Source of the DNA: Viola odorata
Taxonomy: Eukaryota > Streptophyta > Magnoliopsida > Malpighiales > Violaceae
Assembly: GCA_963691705.1 (NCBI GenBank)
Contig: OY829539.1
Span: 20,196,407 to 20,260,406 of the forward strand
Length of the DNA: 64,000 nt
Direction: 5' to 3'
The notes under the pieces are model-generated. The model was not told the DNA's origin. It did not search any database and saw only the letters and a list, made by a program, of their open reading frames with translations. Positions 47,061 through 58,706 of this stretch are shown one piece after another. The first letter of the stretch is position 1; every line of letters begins with the position of its first letter. The position numbers were made by a program, and so were the translations under genes.

Positions 47061-47455
47061 GTAAGTTCGCGGAGGTGCAATACCCCCACTTACCACTTTA
47101 TTTTTCACACGTAAGTTCGCGGAGGTGCAATACCCTCACTTACCACTTTATTTTTCACACGGTAAGTTCGCGGAGGTGCAATACCCCCACTTACCACCTT
47201 ATTTTTCGCACGGTAAGTTCGCGGAGGTGCAATACCCCCACTTACCACTTTATTTTTCGCACGTAAGTTCGCGGAGGTGCAATACCCCCACTTACCACTT
47301 TATTTTTCACACGGTAAGTTCGCGGAGGTGCAATACCCCCACTTACCACTTTATTTTTCGCACGTAAGTTCACGGAGGTGCAATACCCCCACTTACCACC
47401 TTATTTTTCGCACGGTAAGTTCGCGGAGGTGCAATACCTCCACTCACCAGTTTAC
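47061..47455. repeat. 50-51-bp tandem array (eight copies) with GTAAGT
   Basis: Copies at 47061, 47111, 47162, 47213, 47263, 47314, 47364 and 47415. Each begins GTAAGTTCGCGGAGGTGC and includes CCCCCACTTACCAC. Every copy thus carries a consensus 5' splice-site hexamer. Confidence 0.92.
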
Positions 47456-47460
47456 CAAAT

Positions 47461-47668
47461 GCGGTGGCTTCCAACCACTCACAAATGCGGTGGCTTCCAA
47501 CCACTCACCAACGCGGTGGCTTCCAACCACTCACAAATGCGGTGGCTTCCAACCACTCACCAACGCGGTGGCTTCCAACCACTCACCAACGCGGTGGCTT
47601 CCAACCACTCACAAATGCGGTGGCTTCCAACCACTCACCAACGCGGTGGCTTCCAACCACTCTCCATT
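47461..47668. repeat. 26-bp tandem array (eight copies)
   Basis: GCGGTGGCTTCCAACCACTC followed by ACAAAT or ACCAAC, exact period 26 from 47461 to 47643. Confidence 0.93.
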
Positions 47669-47714
47669 TTAGTTCATACGGTAAGATCGAGGTAAAACTT
47701 AATTCCCATTTTCA

Positions 47715-48070
47715 CCCTATGTTTAGTGTTGTGATTGGTCACGTCCCCACACACGTCATGTCTTTTCAATTTACGTGAGCGGTTCGTCCCCACGTAGCGT
47801 AAGCGGTTCATCCCCACGCATTGTCATTTAAAGAGTTGTGATTGGTCACGTCCCCACATCTCATCTGTTTAGTGTTGTGATAGGTCACGCCCCCCACATA
47901 CACCTTGTCATTTAAAAAGTTGTGATTGGTCACGTCCCCACATCTTGTCTGTTTAGCGTTGTGTGGAGGTCACGTCCCCACATAGTGTCATTTAAAAAGT
48001 TGTGATTGGTCACGTCCCCACATCTTGTCTGTTTAGTGATGTGATGGGTCACGTCCCCACATACACCTTG
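47715..48070. repeat. Irregular repeats with GATTGGTCACGTCCCC
   Basis: About six copies of GTTGTGATTGGTCACGTCCC in spacings of 40-100 bp, alternating with TTGTCTGTTTAG and TCATTTAAAAAG. Confidence 0.8.
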
Positions 48071-48141
48071 TCTATCTAATATACTCCTCCTTGAGCGACT
48101 ACTTTTCTGCATATCTATATAACTCCTCCTTGTAGTTACAC

Positions 48142-48900
48142 TTTCAGCATCGTTCGTGACTGCGATAGCCTCGCCCGGATATCCTTACCTTTCAGCATCG
48201 TCCGTGACTGCGATAGCCTCGCCCGGATATCTTTACCTTTCAGCAACGTCCGCGACTGCGATAGCCTCGCCCGGATATCTTTACTTTCAGCAACGTCCGC
48301 GACTGCGATAGCCTCGCCCGGATATCTTTACCTTTCAGCAACGTCCGCGACTGCGATAGCCTCGCCCGGATATCTTTACTTTCAGCAACGTCCGTGACTG
48401 CGATAGCCTCGCCCGGATATCTTTACCTTTCAGCATCGTCCGCGACTGCGATAGCCTCGCCCGGATATCTTTACCTTTCAGCAACGTCCGCGACTACGAT
48501 AGCCTCGCCCAGATATCTTTACTTTCAGCAACGTCCGTGACTGCGATAGCCTCGCCCGGATATCTTTACCTTTCAGCATCGTCCGCGACTGCGATAGCCT
48601 CGCCCGGATATCTTTACTTTCAGCAACGTCCGCGACTGCGATAGGCTCGCCCGGATATCTTTACCTTTCAGCATCGTCCGCGACTGCGATAGCCTCGCCC
48701 GGATATCTTTACCTTTCAGCATCGTCCGCGACTGCGATAGCCTCGCCCGGATATCTTTACCTTTCCGCCTCAGCATCCGTGACTGCGATAGCCTCGCCCG
48801 GATATCCTTATCTTTCAACATTGTCCGAAGAGCGATAGCCTCGCACGGACCTGTAGTCTCATTTTTTCATGCCATCATCTGGCAATGTGATAGCCTCACC
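48142..48900. repeat. 47-48-bp tandem array (about 14 copies)
   Basis: Unit: TTTCAGCAACGTCCGCGACT, then GCGATAGCCTCGCCCGGATATCTTTACC. Fourteen well-kept copies, followed by two diverged ones. CpG-rich against the AT-rich surroundings. Variants alternate between GCATCG and GCAACG. Confidence 0.93.
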
Positions 48901-49030
48901 CAGACCAGAATCTAAAGCTCACCCCACTCTCAGGTAAGTCTTCATCATTTCCAAAACGTGGTAAATACTTGGGGCAACCGTCTTTACTGCTAATCAAAAA
49001 TCTCAGTTACACTGTATTTTTGATCAGACA

Positions 49031-49046
49031 GTAAAGAGGGGGCAAC
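49031..49046 (+). other. Polypurine tract of element 3
   Basis: GTAAAGAGGGGGCAAC just before the 3' LTR, identical to the tract in element 1. Confidence 0.85.
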
Positions 49047-51633
49047 TGTTGCTACCCGATTTTGGATTTCTCTTGTCACAATTTCGCATATTTAACGTTT
49101 ACCGCATTTAATAGCTCTTCTAGGTCAAATTTCTGTCGATTCTTGGTCCTAGGCTAGTTTGTTTAAAATTTCGTGTCATTTCATGCACTTTTTAGTTTTT
49201 CATAGTTTCGACTGTCTTTACGCGAACTTTTCAGGTCCCGAGTAAGTATCCCGGGACCGTGGGTCGAACGCGCTATTTCGTTAATTGATAATTACGTACT
49301 ATTTTTCTCTTTCACGCCATCGAGCTTGGTTTCGTTCAATTTTTGTCGTAAAGACATTTATTTTGCGTCCGAAAGTTTGACATTTTTAAACGAGAAAATA
49401 AATGCGTTAAATCAAACTTTTTATTTATTTACTGTATACTAGTTATCGTGTCTTATTTTTTCACACGTCTTGCTCCCCTCGATTTTTGTATTAAGGGAAT
49501 TTTGTCACGCCACAGTTCGAGTCAAAATATCCCGTTCGTGTGGGAATTAATGCATTAATGCACAAATTAATGCATGTTTGCCTACAATTGCCTCACTTTT
49601 CTTCCCAGTAGCCTTGCCGACTTCAATCCATCATCACCTAGCCCCATCTACGACCCCAAACTTCAACCCTTCCCATCCATTTAATGCAGCCATCAAAATA
49701 TCCCTTACTCACGCCATCACCGACGTTCGTTTTCATCATCACGGGCCTCGTCATCAAGCCTCGTCGACAATCTTCAAACCGCCTCCATCTTGCCTATAAA
49801 TAGAGGCCTTTAAGTAACAAGAAAAAATGGGGGACCAATCCGGCTCTAGTCCTCCCCCTCCCTTTTATTTCATGCACTCTCCCTCTGTTTTGCTTTCAAT
49901 GGCTTGTATTTTTATTAATTAATTGCCTCTATTTTAATTAAATCAATTGCTCCTGTATTATTGTCAATTAACTGCTCCTACCTCTACTAATCAATTATTG
50001 TCTTCATGGCAATTTAATTTTTCCGCTCTACGTCGTTCAAAGTACTTGCTGTTTTGATGATTTAAAAAGCTTTGTATTAATTAATTTGCTTGCTAAATTT
50101 GCCTACTGTTTTGGCTTAATCATATACTGTTTTTGTTGCTTTATTAATTTTCTACTTTCATTTATTTTATGCTACTGTTGATTTAATTAATTGTTGATAG
50201 GGGTTTAATTTTGGTTTTGGTCATTGTTGCAGGTTTGGCTGAAGAAAGAAGAAGAACAGTAGAAGAGGGAGGGAAAGGTGATGGGTTGATGGCTGTTTTA
50301 ACCAAAAGGAATGAAGGAGTGGGCTGCCATGGCTGGCCGAAGCAGAGGAAGGAAGCTGGGCAGTGGGCTGTTGGCCCAGGCGGGAAAGAAAGAAGAAGGA
50401 AAGGCTGGGCGCTTAGCCCAAGCCAGGAAAGAAAGCTGGGCCTCGCCTGGCCCAGCGGGAAAGAAAGAAGAAGGAAAAGCTGGGCCGCGCCTGGCCCAGC
50501 GTGAGGAGAAGGGAGTGGGCTGTTGGCCCAGCGGGAAAGAAAAGAAGAAACTGGGCTGCTAGCCCACATGGGCTGAAGAAAGAGGCTGGTCCAGGCCCAA
50601 CTGTGGGGCCCGGTCGTCGAGGCCTGTCGATTTAGTTTCGTCAACAATTTTAATTGTGGTTTGTAATAATTATTTTAAATTGTGGCTTGTAATAATTAAT
50701 TAAGTAATTATTTTAATTATGGTTTGTAATAATTAATTAGATAATTAGTTAAAAATCATGTATGTTTGTTTATACTTATTTTATTATCAATTGTCGTTAA
50801 CTTCGGTTTTGAAGGGATGGATCAATCGGGGTTCGTCAAATCGGGTAAGCTTATCTTAAACCATTTTATTTATTTTTATGCTTTAAATGAATGTTTATTT
50901 ATTTTTATGCTTTGAATGAATGTTTATCAAAGAGGTCAAAATCTCGATTTTCTCGTATGCATGACCACTTAGAAAACGTTAGAACCCACCCACTCGTATG
51001 CATGACATATAGAATTGCTAAAACAATTAAAATCAATCTCACATGCACAACGTGTTTACATCACTTGTTTTTCATGCCATGAAATTAATTGCCATGTATT
51101 GATATATGAGTATGGTGGTCCCAATACCACGCAAAATATATATGCACACATTAATCGGTACGGTGCTAGTTTTACTATGATAAAATCACGTAGTAAAATA
51201 ATTAAGTCATGCATGGCCCAATGATAAGGGGGGAACGTCCGCTCTAGCATCGAGAAAAAATGGTAACCCCATCCCTCGAACCCAAACGGAAATTCAAGTC
51301 CCGAATGTTAAGATGTAACGTCGCCTTTGAGGACCAATTACATGTTTAAAATATTTTGAAAACACCTCGCATACCGGTAACCTTTTTAGGATGTGACTTG
51401 GGTGCCTAACACCTTCCCAAGTCCATAAATACGACCTCGAACCATCGTTCTTTGGTTTAGACCATTATGCCTTAGTTTATTTATTTTATGCCATGACATT
51501 AGGTTCCCTAAACCTTAGAAAATTAGGGTGGCGACTTCATTTTGCATGATGTTAAGACAAGTCCAATGCTTGTCTCGCATTGTGGCCCGTCCCGAACCTT
51601 AAACTCGTTTTGAACGAAAAAAAGGGTGCGACA
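49047..51633 (+). repeat. 3' LTR of element 3
   Basis: 2587 bp; TATA box 49795-49802; contains about 42 bp near 50935 absent from the 5' LTR. Followed by TGTTG, the right target duplication. Confidence 0.93.
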
Positions 51634-51899
51634 TGTTGAAATAAAATTCCAATATTATGTATAACCAACTTATCCCTAAATGAACATTGCCAACAATGCG
51701 ATAGGGAAAGAGGTGATAGCAGAGGAAAATGCAGTGATGAAGAGGGAATCCAAAAAGCAACAACATTTATTTAAGCGCATAAAGAAAACCAACAACGACA
51801 AGGACAGGGCTGCACGGGCAACTTCTTATTAATTATTGTAATACGAAATTCAGAATTAAAGATCAAAAAGCAACTGATGCTTGGCATAATCCTGTGCTT

Positions 51900-52781
51900 T
51901 TAATTGTTGTCCCACCAGAATTGCTTTTGGAGATAGTTCACCACATCTTTATCCAGCTGGAAAGCCTTGGTCAGAACATCAGACTTGATGGCAGGATTGG
52001 ATCCAAAAACTGCTTTTGCAACAGTAATGACACCAGGATTCTGGCTGCTCAGAGCTGCGAAGGCAATAGCATTGGTAGTTCCCATGTTGAATTGGAAATG
52101 GATAAGCCCAACTGGGAAAACAAAAGCATCTCCTGGGTACAAAACTTTGGAAATGAGGCGATTTTCGGGGTTTGATGTCACGAATCCTACGTACAAAGTC
52201 CCCTCTTGGACAAACAAGATTTCTGTGGCGCGCGGGTGGGTGTGTGGTGGGTTTTGGCCATACGGGGCATAGTCAATGCGGACCATGGAAATGCCAAGAG
52301 TGTTAAGTCCTGGGATTTGGACAACATTAACAGTGGTGACATTTGAGCCAACCGGGTTTGTTGTGTTCTTGGGAATGTTGAGTCCAGAGAAGGAGAAATC
52401 ATTTGCCATCGCAAGCCTGGGGTCCTTGCAGAATTTCCCATTCACAAATACTGTGGATGACAAAGAACATACTTGTTATAGTTAGTGAAAGATGAGGAAC
52501 ATATCATTTTTCGGATTTGATAATGCTCGAATGAGATTATTCTCCTAGTCGAACAGTGCAGAAACGACACCCAAAAAGGAGAAGAAAAAGAATATAGTTT
52601 TGCTTCAGTAATAATTAAAAAAAATAACAAAAGATGAGTGATCTGAATTGGGGGAACAAGGGGACATACCACCAGCTTTGGTGTCATTTACTGCTACGCA
52701 GAAGTCCTGAACAGGATCGGGATCAGAGGCACTGACTAATGCAAGAACTGCAAAAGCTACAAGGAAGTAAGCTCCTTTCAT
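51900..52781 (-). CDS. GLP: Germin-like protein B (secreted cupin)
   Basis: Exons 52781-52670 and 52450-51900, intron 219 bp with GT-AG ends; 220 codons plus stop. Same signal peptide, germin boxes, cysteines and glycosylation sites as gene A. Differences are few and conservative (for example [18 protein letters not shown]). The intron is 48 bp longer than in A and equal to that of C, and B resembles C more than A in its coding part. Its 5' flank is a C/A hybrid. TATA box 52867-52860, AATAAA at 51766-51771. Looks intact. Confidence 0.93.
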
Positions 52782-52859
52782 ATTTGCTTAATGAATTCTT
52801 GAAAATGTATTAGAGTTGAGAGCCTGAGGTGTGGGTCACTTTGCATGGAAGTCACTTGC

Positions 52860-52867
52860 ATTTTATA
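52860..52867 (-). promoter_or_regulatory. TATA box of GLP-B
   Basis: TATAAAAT on minus, 79 bp upstream of the ATG, in a conserved TGCAAGTGACTTCC context. Confidence 0.75.
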
Positions 52868-55800
52868 AGCAGTGGGCTTGAATTGAAGTAGTCTTCTTTT
52901 TCTATTTTTATTAATTTATCCGAAGCTGCTCAAGACTTGCTGGTTACCATGTCAGGAAAGCAATTTACAACTTGTAAGTGACATGAGGTTCTTAGCCTAC
53001 TAGCAATTTAGAATGAGAATTGGCCTTTCGACTTGTTGCAACAATTCTAAATGATAAGACTACTTCGTTGTCTGACTCTTTCAAATTTCAACCACAGACA
53101 ATTTCTCAACTCTTTTTCCTTTATAATATGCAATAGTAATTTCTTTGGGCTGTTGGATCGATGAGAGATTTTGTTGTACAATTCATTAAAGTGCAACGGA
53201 TGGATTCAAAGCTTCTAGTTACAAATTTTTTTTCCAGAAATTTTACAATAATTTCATTAATAAAAATATATATTTTTTTAAATTAAAAATTAATTTAAAA
53301 GTATTAAAAAAGTCCGAATTTATTCAAAAAATTCGACCGATTCGATCCAAAATAGTCTGATTGCAATCAGATTAGGGTCATGTCCAGAGTGTTTGGATTA
53401 CCGTTGATAAAATCCGATCCGAACTTGTCAGAATTCATCCGAACTATTCAATAGTACACCCCTAATACGAAATATAAATGGTTAAACATAATAATTCAAT
53501 CCGAGCACCTCCATCAATAAACCACAATTTGTTATTCAATGTACTACAAACCGCACTAATAGGCTCCTAGCAATTTCTACCTGCTTAAAACTTGCTGAGC
53601 CTGCAACAGATTTTTGTCTCTAGATTTATGTTTTTCTTCAATATCAACTACCCAATTTGTTTTTTTCTAAAATCTATCGTCACTATGTTTTACAATGAAT
53701 TTGGTCCACAAAACCCAAACGTTAAGTCATAATTTTTAGAATTCAATCTCAAGTGTCGTTAATATTAAGTAAAAACTAATCTTATTTGTAGTGAATTTTT
53801 AGGTTTCAGTGTCAAATATCCTTAATTAAGTGAAAATTAATTTTATTCGCAATGAATTTTTAGTATTCAATCTCTTTGAAATTTCAACCACATTAAATTT
53901 CTCAATTCTTTTTCCGTGAGATAACTTTTCAATTATAATATGCAATAGTAATTTATTTGGGCAGTTGGATCGATGGGAGAATTTGTTGTACAATTCATTA
54001 AAATTCAATGGATGGGTTCAAAGCTTCTAGTTACAAATTTTTTTTTCCAGAAATTTTACAATAATTTCATTAATAAAAATAATTGCTACAAGAAAAGGCT
54101 CTAAAACTAAAATAGTGCATGAAGTGTAATGACTTAAGAAAATAAGTTTCAATACAAATTTTTATTTTACCATTGATGAGAGAAATAATTGATATAGTAT
54201 TAAAAAATAATTTATTCCTCCTTACTAACTTGAGATAAATAGGTACGCAACATATAAATGGTTGAACATAATAATTCAATGAAAGTACTTCCATCGATAT
54301 AGGTTACTAGAAGGTACAATATAGGTTATACAAAACTTGGCACCGCAAAGAATCATGGAAGACCTTAAGTGTGGTGTTTAGTTATGTCGTCTACACGTAT
54401 TCCTAAATTATAAAAATATAAAAATAGTACTTTATAATAACTATTACGCGTACATCTAATTTAAAAAATAATATGAAAAGCTTATCTAGTTTATAACTAT
54501 TACACATAAAAAATATCAAAACATCACTAGATTATATAATGAAATCACTACAAATATATAAATAAAGGTAATTAGAACGATAAATGTGAATGGGGATAGC
54601 TAAATGTATAAGCAACTTATCTGCATGCTTACATCAATACAGTTTTTGGCTTTGCTCCCGTCCGGGTTTTGGTTCCACATTAGGATCAATTGGCATATTT
54701 TCTAATTCTTTTTGACATTAAAGTCAAACATTACTTTCACTATTTCAAGAGGCTTGAACTAACAACCATCACGCTGCCCGGTCGCCATGGTCTGAATTCA
54801 GAAAATTGCAGTTAAACAGTAAAAAATATGTCCATTATTAACCTTAATCTTAAGTGTGAGTTTATGGAATGGAAAAAATCACGTTGGAGAACAATCCACT
54901 TTTCGATTGCGAGCTCCTCCTGAGAATTGTGGTACAGAGGATACTTTTGATTTTCCTTTGCAGCGTGTTCAGATGGCACTTTTATATGGACGACCAATCA
55001 ATGAGTAGTTACATGTAATATAGTGATCTCAATTTTATACTTCAGCGTGTATAATAATTGTATGTCCATTTATATGTGCCGATTTCACGTAAGTCTCTGA
55101 GTTTCAGAAATTATACATTGCTTGCAACACGTAACCACCTATCATATCTTAAAATTTAAATTTTATTCACCACACCATTTAGAACCCACCTATTATGTAA
55201 TCGCCTTAATGACTGACCCATTTATATATAATCACCCAATATACGTGACATAATTTTATTAATTAGGCGATCCTTGTGTATACGTTGAGATGAAAAATCG
55301 AAAGTAATATATAATTTCTCGATTGATTGGGCGATTGAGGAAAACTTTTCTACACAGCCAATCAGAGTAAAAAACCTCTTGTGAAATATTAGACACTACT
55401 CCTCAAGTTCCTTTTAGAATAAGGCAATTTAAAAACCAGACCAATCCGGTGGTCGAATCGATAAATTTGCGAGTAAAAAAGGTTTTCGGTTCGGTTCAGT
55501 TCGGTTCAGATATATGACCAGAAATACATGCGGACCGGGTTCGACTGATCGACCCGGCCGATTCGCTGTCAACCCGGCTGGGTCAATACCACCGTCAAAG
55601 CGGCGTCGTTTTGCGTAAAAGAAAACGACGCCGTTTTGTGCTTTTTCTCCAAAACTGCGTTGGTTTGGATTTTTTTTAATATGAATTTGGAAAATTTGAT
55701 GGGCCGACCCATCAGAATATGAAAATTTATCGATTCAATCAAGTTCAATTATCAAAGACTGAACGGTTCGATGTGTGAACGGTTCAAAATTATCTAATGG

Positions 55801-55960
55801 GTCAATCCGGTCCAACCCGATCAAACCAGATTGAACCATTAAATTTTTATTTTCGGTTCTTTATCCTATTCGGTTTTTAAAACTATGGTTCTTAGCGGTT
55901 ATTTATCAATTTCTACGGAATTTCGCATCAAATCATAAATGGATATCACACGATATTATG
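52868..55960. other. Intergenic unit B: C-type flank fused to A-type flank
   Basis: 52868-53560 matches the flank upstream of gene C (57193-57890); 53561-54971 matches the flank upstream of gene A (24400-25795) and 54972-55954 matches 40058-41034. A segment around TTCAAAGCTTCTAGTTACAA is therefore present twice (53207 and 54013). The uninterrupted target sites of elements 2 and 3 lie at about 54960 and 55955. Confidence 0.85.
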
Positions 55961-56224
55961 TTGAAATAAAATTCCAATATTATGTATAACCAACTTATCC
56001 CTAAATGAACATTGCCAACAATGCGATAGGGAAAGAGGAGATAGCAGAGGAAAATGCAGTGATGAAGAGGGAATCCAAAAGGCAACAACATTTATTTAAG
56101 AGCATAAAGAAAACCAACAACGACAAGGACAGGGTTGCACGGGCAACCTCTTATTAATTATTGTAATACAAAATTCAAAATTAAAGATCAAAAAGCAACT
56201 GATGCTTGGCATAATCCTGTGGTT

Positions 56225-57106
56225 TTAATTGTTGTCCCACCAGAATTGCTTTTGGAGATAGTTCACCACATCATTATCCAGCTGGAAAGCCTTGGTCAGA
56301 ACATCAGACTTGATGGCAGGATTGGATCCAAAAATTGCTTTTGCAATAGTAATGACACCAGGATTCTGGCTGCTCAGAGCTGCGAAGGCAACAGCATTGG
56401 TAGTTCCCATGTTGAATTGGAAATGGATAAGCCCAACTGGGAAAACAAAAGCATCTCCTGGGTACAGAACCTTAGAAATGAGGCGATTTTCGGGGTTTGA
56501 TGTCACGAATCCTACGTACAAAGTCCCCTCTTGGACAAACAAGATTTCTGTGGCGCGCGGGTGGGTGTGGGGTGGGTTTTGGCCATACGGGGTATAGTCA
56601 ATGCGGACCATGGAAATGCCAAGAGTGTTAAGTCCTGGGATTTGGACAACATTAACAGTGGTGACATTTGAGCCAACCGGGTTTGTTGTGTTCTTGGGAA
56701 TGTTGAGTCCAGAGAAGGAGAAATCATTTGCCATCGCAAGCTTGGGGTCCTTGCAGAATTTCCCATTCACAAATACTGTGGATGACGAAGAACATACTTG
56801 TTATAGTTAGTGAAAGATGAGGAACATATCATTTTTCGGACTTGATAATACTCGAGTGAGATTATTCTCCTACTCGAACAGTGCAGAAACGACACCCAAA
56901 AAGGAGAAGAAAAAGAATATAGTTTTGCTTTAGTAATAATTAAAAGAAATAACATAAGATGAGTGATCTGAATTGGGGGAACAAGGAGACATACCACCAG
57001 CTTTGGTGTCATTTACTGCTACGCAAAAGTCCTGAACAGGATCGGGATCAGAGGCACTGACTAATGCAAGAACTGCAAAAGCTACAAGGAAGTAAGCTCC
57101 TTTCAT
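56225..57106 (-). CDS. GLP: Germin-like protein C (secreted cupin)
   Basis: Exons 57106-56995 and 56775-56225, 219-bp GT-AG intron, 220 codons plus stop. All four metal ligands in HTHPRATE and GLIHFQ are kept. Sequence differs from B at few places, for example IDYTPYGQ and [13 protein letters not shown] box 57192-57185, AATAAA at 56091-56096. It is the outermost copy: homology with the other units stops at 57890. Confidence 0.93.
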
Positions 57107-57184
57107 ATTTGCTTAATGAATTCTTGAAAATGTATTAGAGTTGAGAGCCTGAAGTGTGGGCCACTTTGCATGGAAGTCACTTGC

Positions 57185-57192
57185 ATTTTATA
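57185..57192 (-). promoter_or_regulatory. TATA box of GLP-C
   Basis: TATAAAAT on minus at the same distance from the ATG as in A and B. Confidence 0.75.
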
Positions 57193-58019
57193 GGCAGTGG
57201 GCTTGAATTGAAGTAGTCTTCTTTTTCTATTTTTATTAATTTATCCGAAGCTGCTCAAGACTTGCTGGTTACCATGTCAGGAAAGCAATTTACAACTTGT
57301 AAGTGACATGAGGTTCTTAGCCTACTAGCAATTTAGAATGAGAATTGGCCTTTCGACTTGTTGCAACAATTCTAAATGATAAGACTACTTCGTTGCCTGA
57401 CTCTTACAAATTTCAACCACAGACAATTTCTCAACTCTTTTTCCTTAATAATATGCAATAGTAATTTCTTTGGGCTGTTGGATCGATGAGAGATTTTGTT
57501 GCACAATTCATTAAATTGCAATGGATGGATTCAAAGCTTCTACTTACAAATTTTTTTTCCAGAAATTTTACAATAATGTCATTAATAAAAATATATTTTT
57601 TAAAAAATAAAAAATTAATTTAAAATTATTAGAAAAGTCCTAATTTATTCGAAAAATTCTACCGATTCGATCCGTAATAGTCTGATTGCAATCAGATTAG
57701 GGTCATGTCCAGAGAGTTTGGATTACCGTTGACAAAATCCGATCCAAACTTGTCGGAATCCAACCGAACTATTCAATTGTACACCCCTAATACAAAATAT
57801 AAATGGTTGAACATAATAATTCAATCGGAGCACCTCCATCAATAAACCACAATTTGTTATTCAATGTACTACAAACCGCACTAATAGGCTCCATATTTAC
57901 GAGGAATACACATCACATAATTTTGAAATATACCAAAACTTATTGTTAAGAACTGAATATTATCGGAATTACTTATTAAAAATTTAAAATGTGATTTAAC
58001 AATTTAATTAAACACCACC
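57193..58019. other. C-type upstream flank and boundary of the GLP repeat
   Basis: Parallel to the B unit up to 57890 (CTAATAGGCTCC); after that it is unique AT-rich DNA. Confidence 0.75.
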
Positions 58020-58350
58020 ACACAATCCAGTAACCACCAGACTAAGTTTCAATAATCTGGTGCTTTCATTATCGTAATTCGAGTCGATAAGAAACACACA
58101 CATACAATCCACTAATCACCAGACTAAGTTTCATTAATTTGGTGCTTTCATTATCATAACTCGCATTGATAAGAAACACACATGTATAACATATGAGAGG
58201 CCGAGTTGTAACCACTATCAAATGATCCGGTAACCACCAGACTAATTTCCAGTAACCGGGTGCTTTCATTGTCGTTACTCGCTTTGAAAAGAAACACACA
58301 TATAAAACGTATGGGAGGTAGAGTTTTAAACACTATCATACGATCCGGTA
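58020..58350. repeat. Degenerate tandem repeat, three to four copies
   Basis: Units of about 80-120 bp with ACCACCAGACTAA, TGGTGCTTTCATT and GAAACACACA, decreasing in similarity to the right. No gene. Confidence 0.7.
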
Positions 58351-58706
58351 ACCAGTAGAGACAGAGATGGGTTTTTCTATGGCAGCTGCTGAATTGTATT
58401 AATGTTCGCACCCAATCTAATCTCTTGTTTGGTTACCTCTATACACGATTACAGTAATCACTTTTGTACATTCTAGTAAGCCCATAAAAATATTCCAGTA
58501 TCCCTGTTTACACATTCCAGTAACCTTTGCACAACATTGCAGTTACCTTCCTTTGACAGTTGTAGTTACCTTCCTGTGTCAGTAAAATGGTTTGATTCAA
58601 ACACTATTCATTGACTACCTAAACAACAAGAATAATGCGCCACATTAGAAAGCATGTTAAGTTTAGATGCCCCCCTGTATCGCTGATTCTGCATGTGATA
58701 GTAAGT
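58351..58706. other. Intergenic DNA, no gene seen
   Basis: Repeated short GTAACCTT/CAGTAAC words occur, but no supported feature. Confidence 0.4.

Larger units (their letters stand above)
41040..51633 (+). mobile_element. Element 3: non-autonomous long-LTR element full of tandem repeats (10,594 bp)
   Basis: Two LTRs of 2560 and 2587 bp with the termini TGTTGCTACCC and GGTGCGACA, a primer-binding site, purine tract and perfect 5-bp target duplication. The 5.4-kb interior has no gag, RT, RNase H or integrase motif in any frame; it contains seven different tandem arrays instead. It needs proteins from a partner element. The LTRs look only about 2 percent different by eye, apart from indels (about 42 bp missing from the 5' LTR near 42936). 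Confidence 0.92.

Noticed and set aside
48142..48900. CRISPR-like array (regular 47-bp repeats)
   Set aside because: Whole units are repeated with no unique spacers, and the setting is a plant retroelement. It is a tandem satellite.
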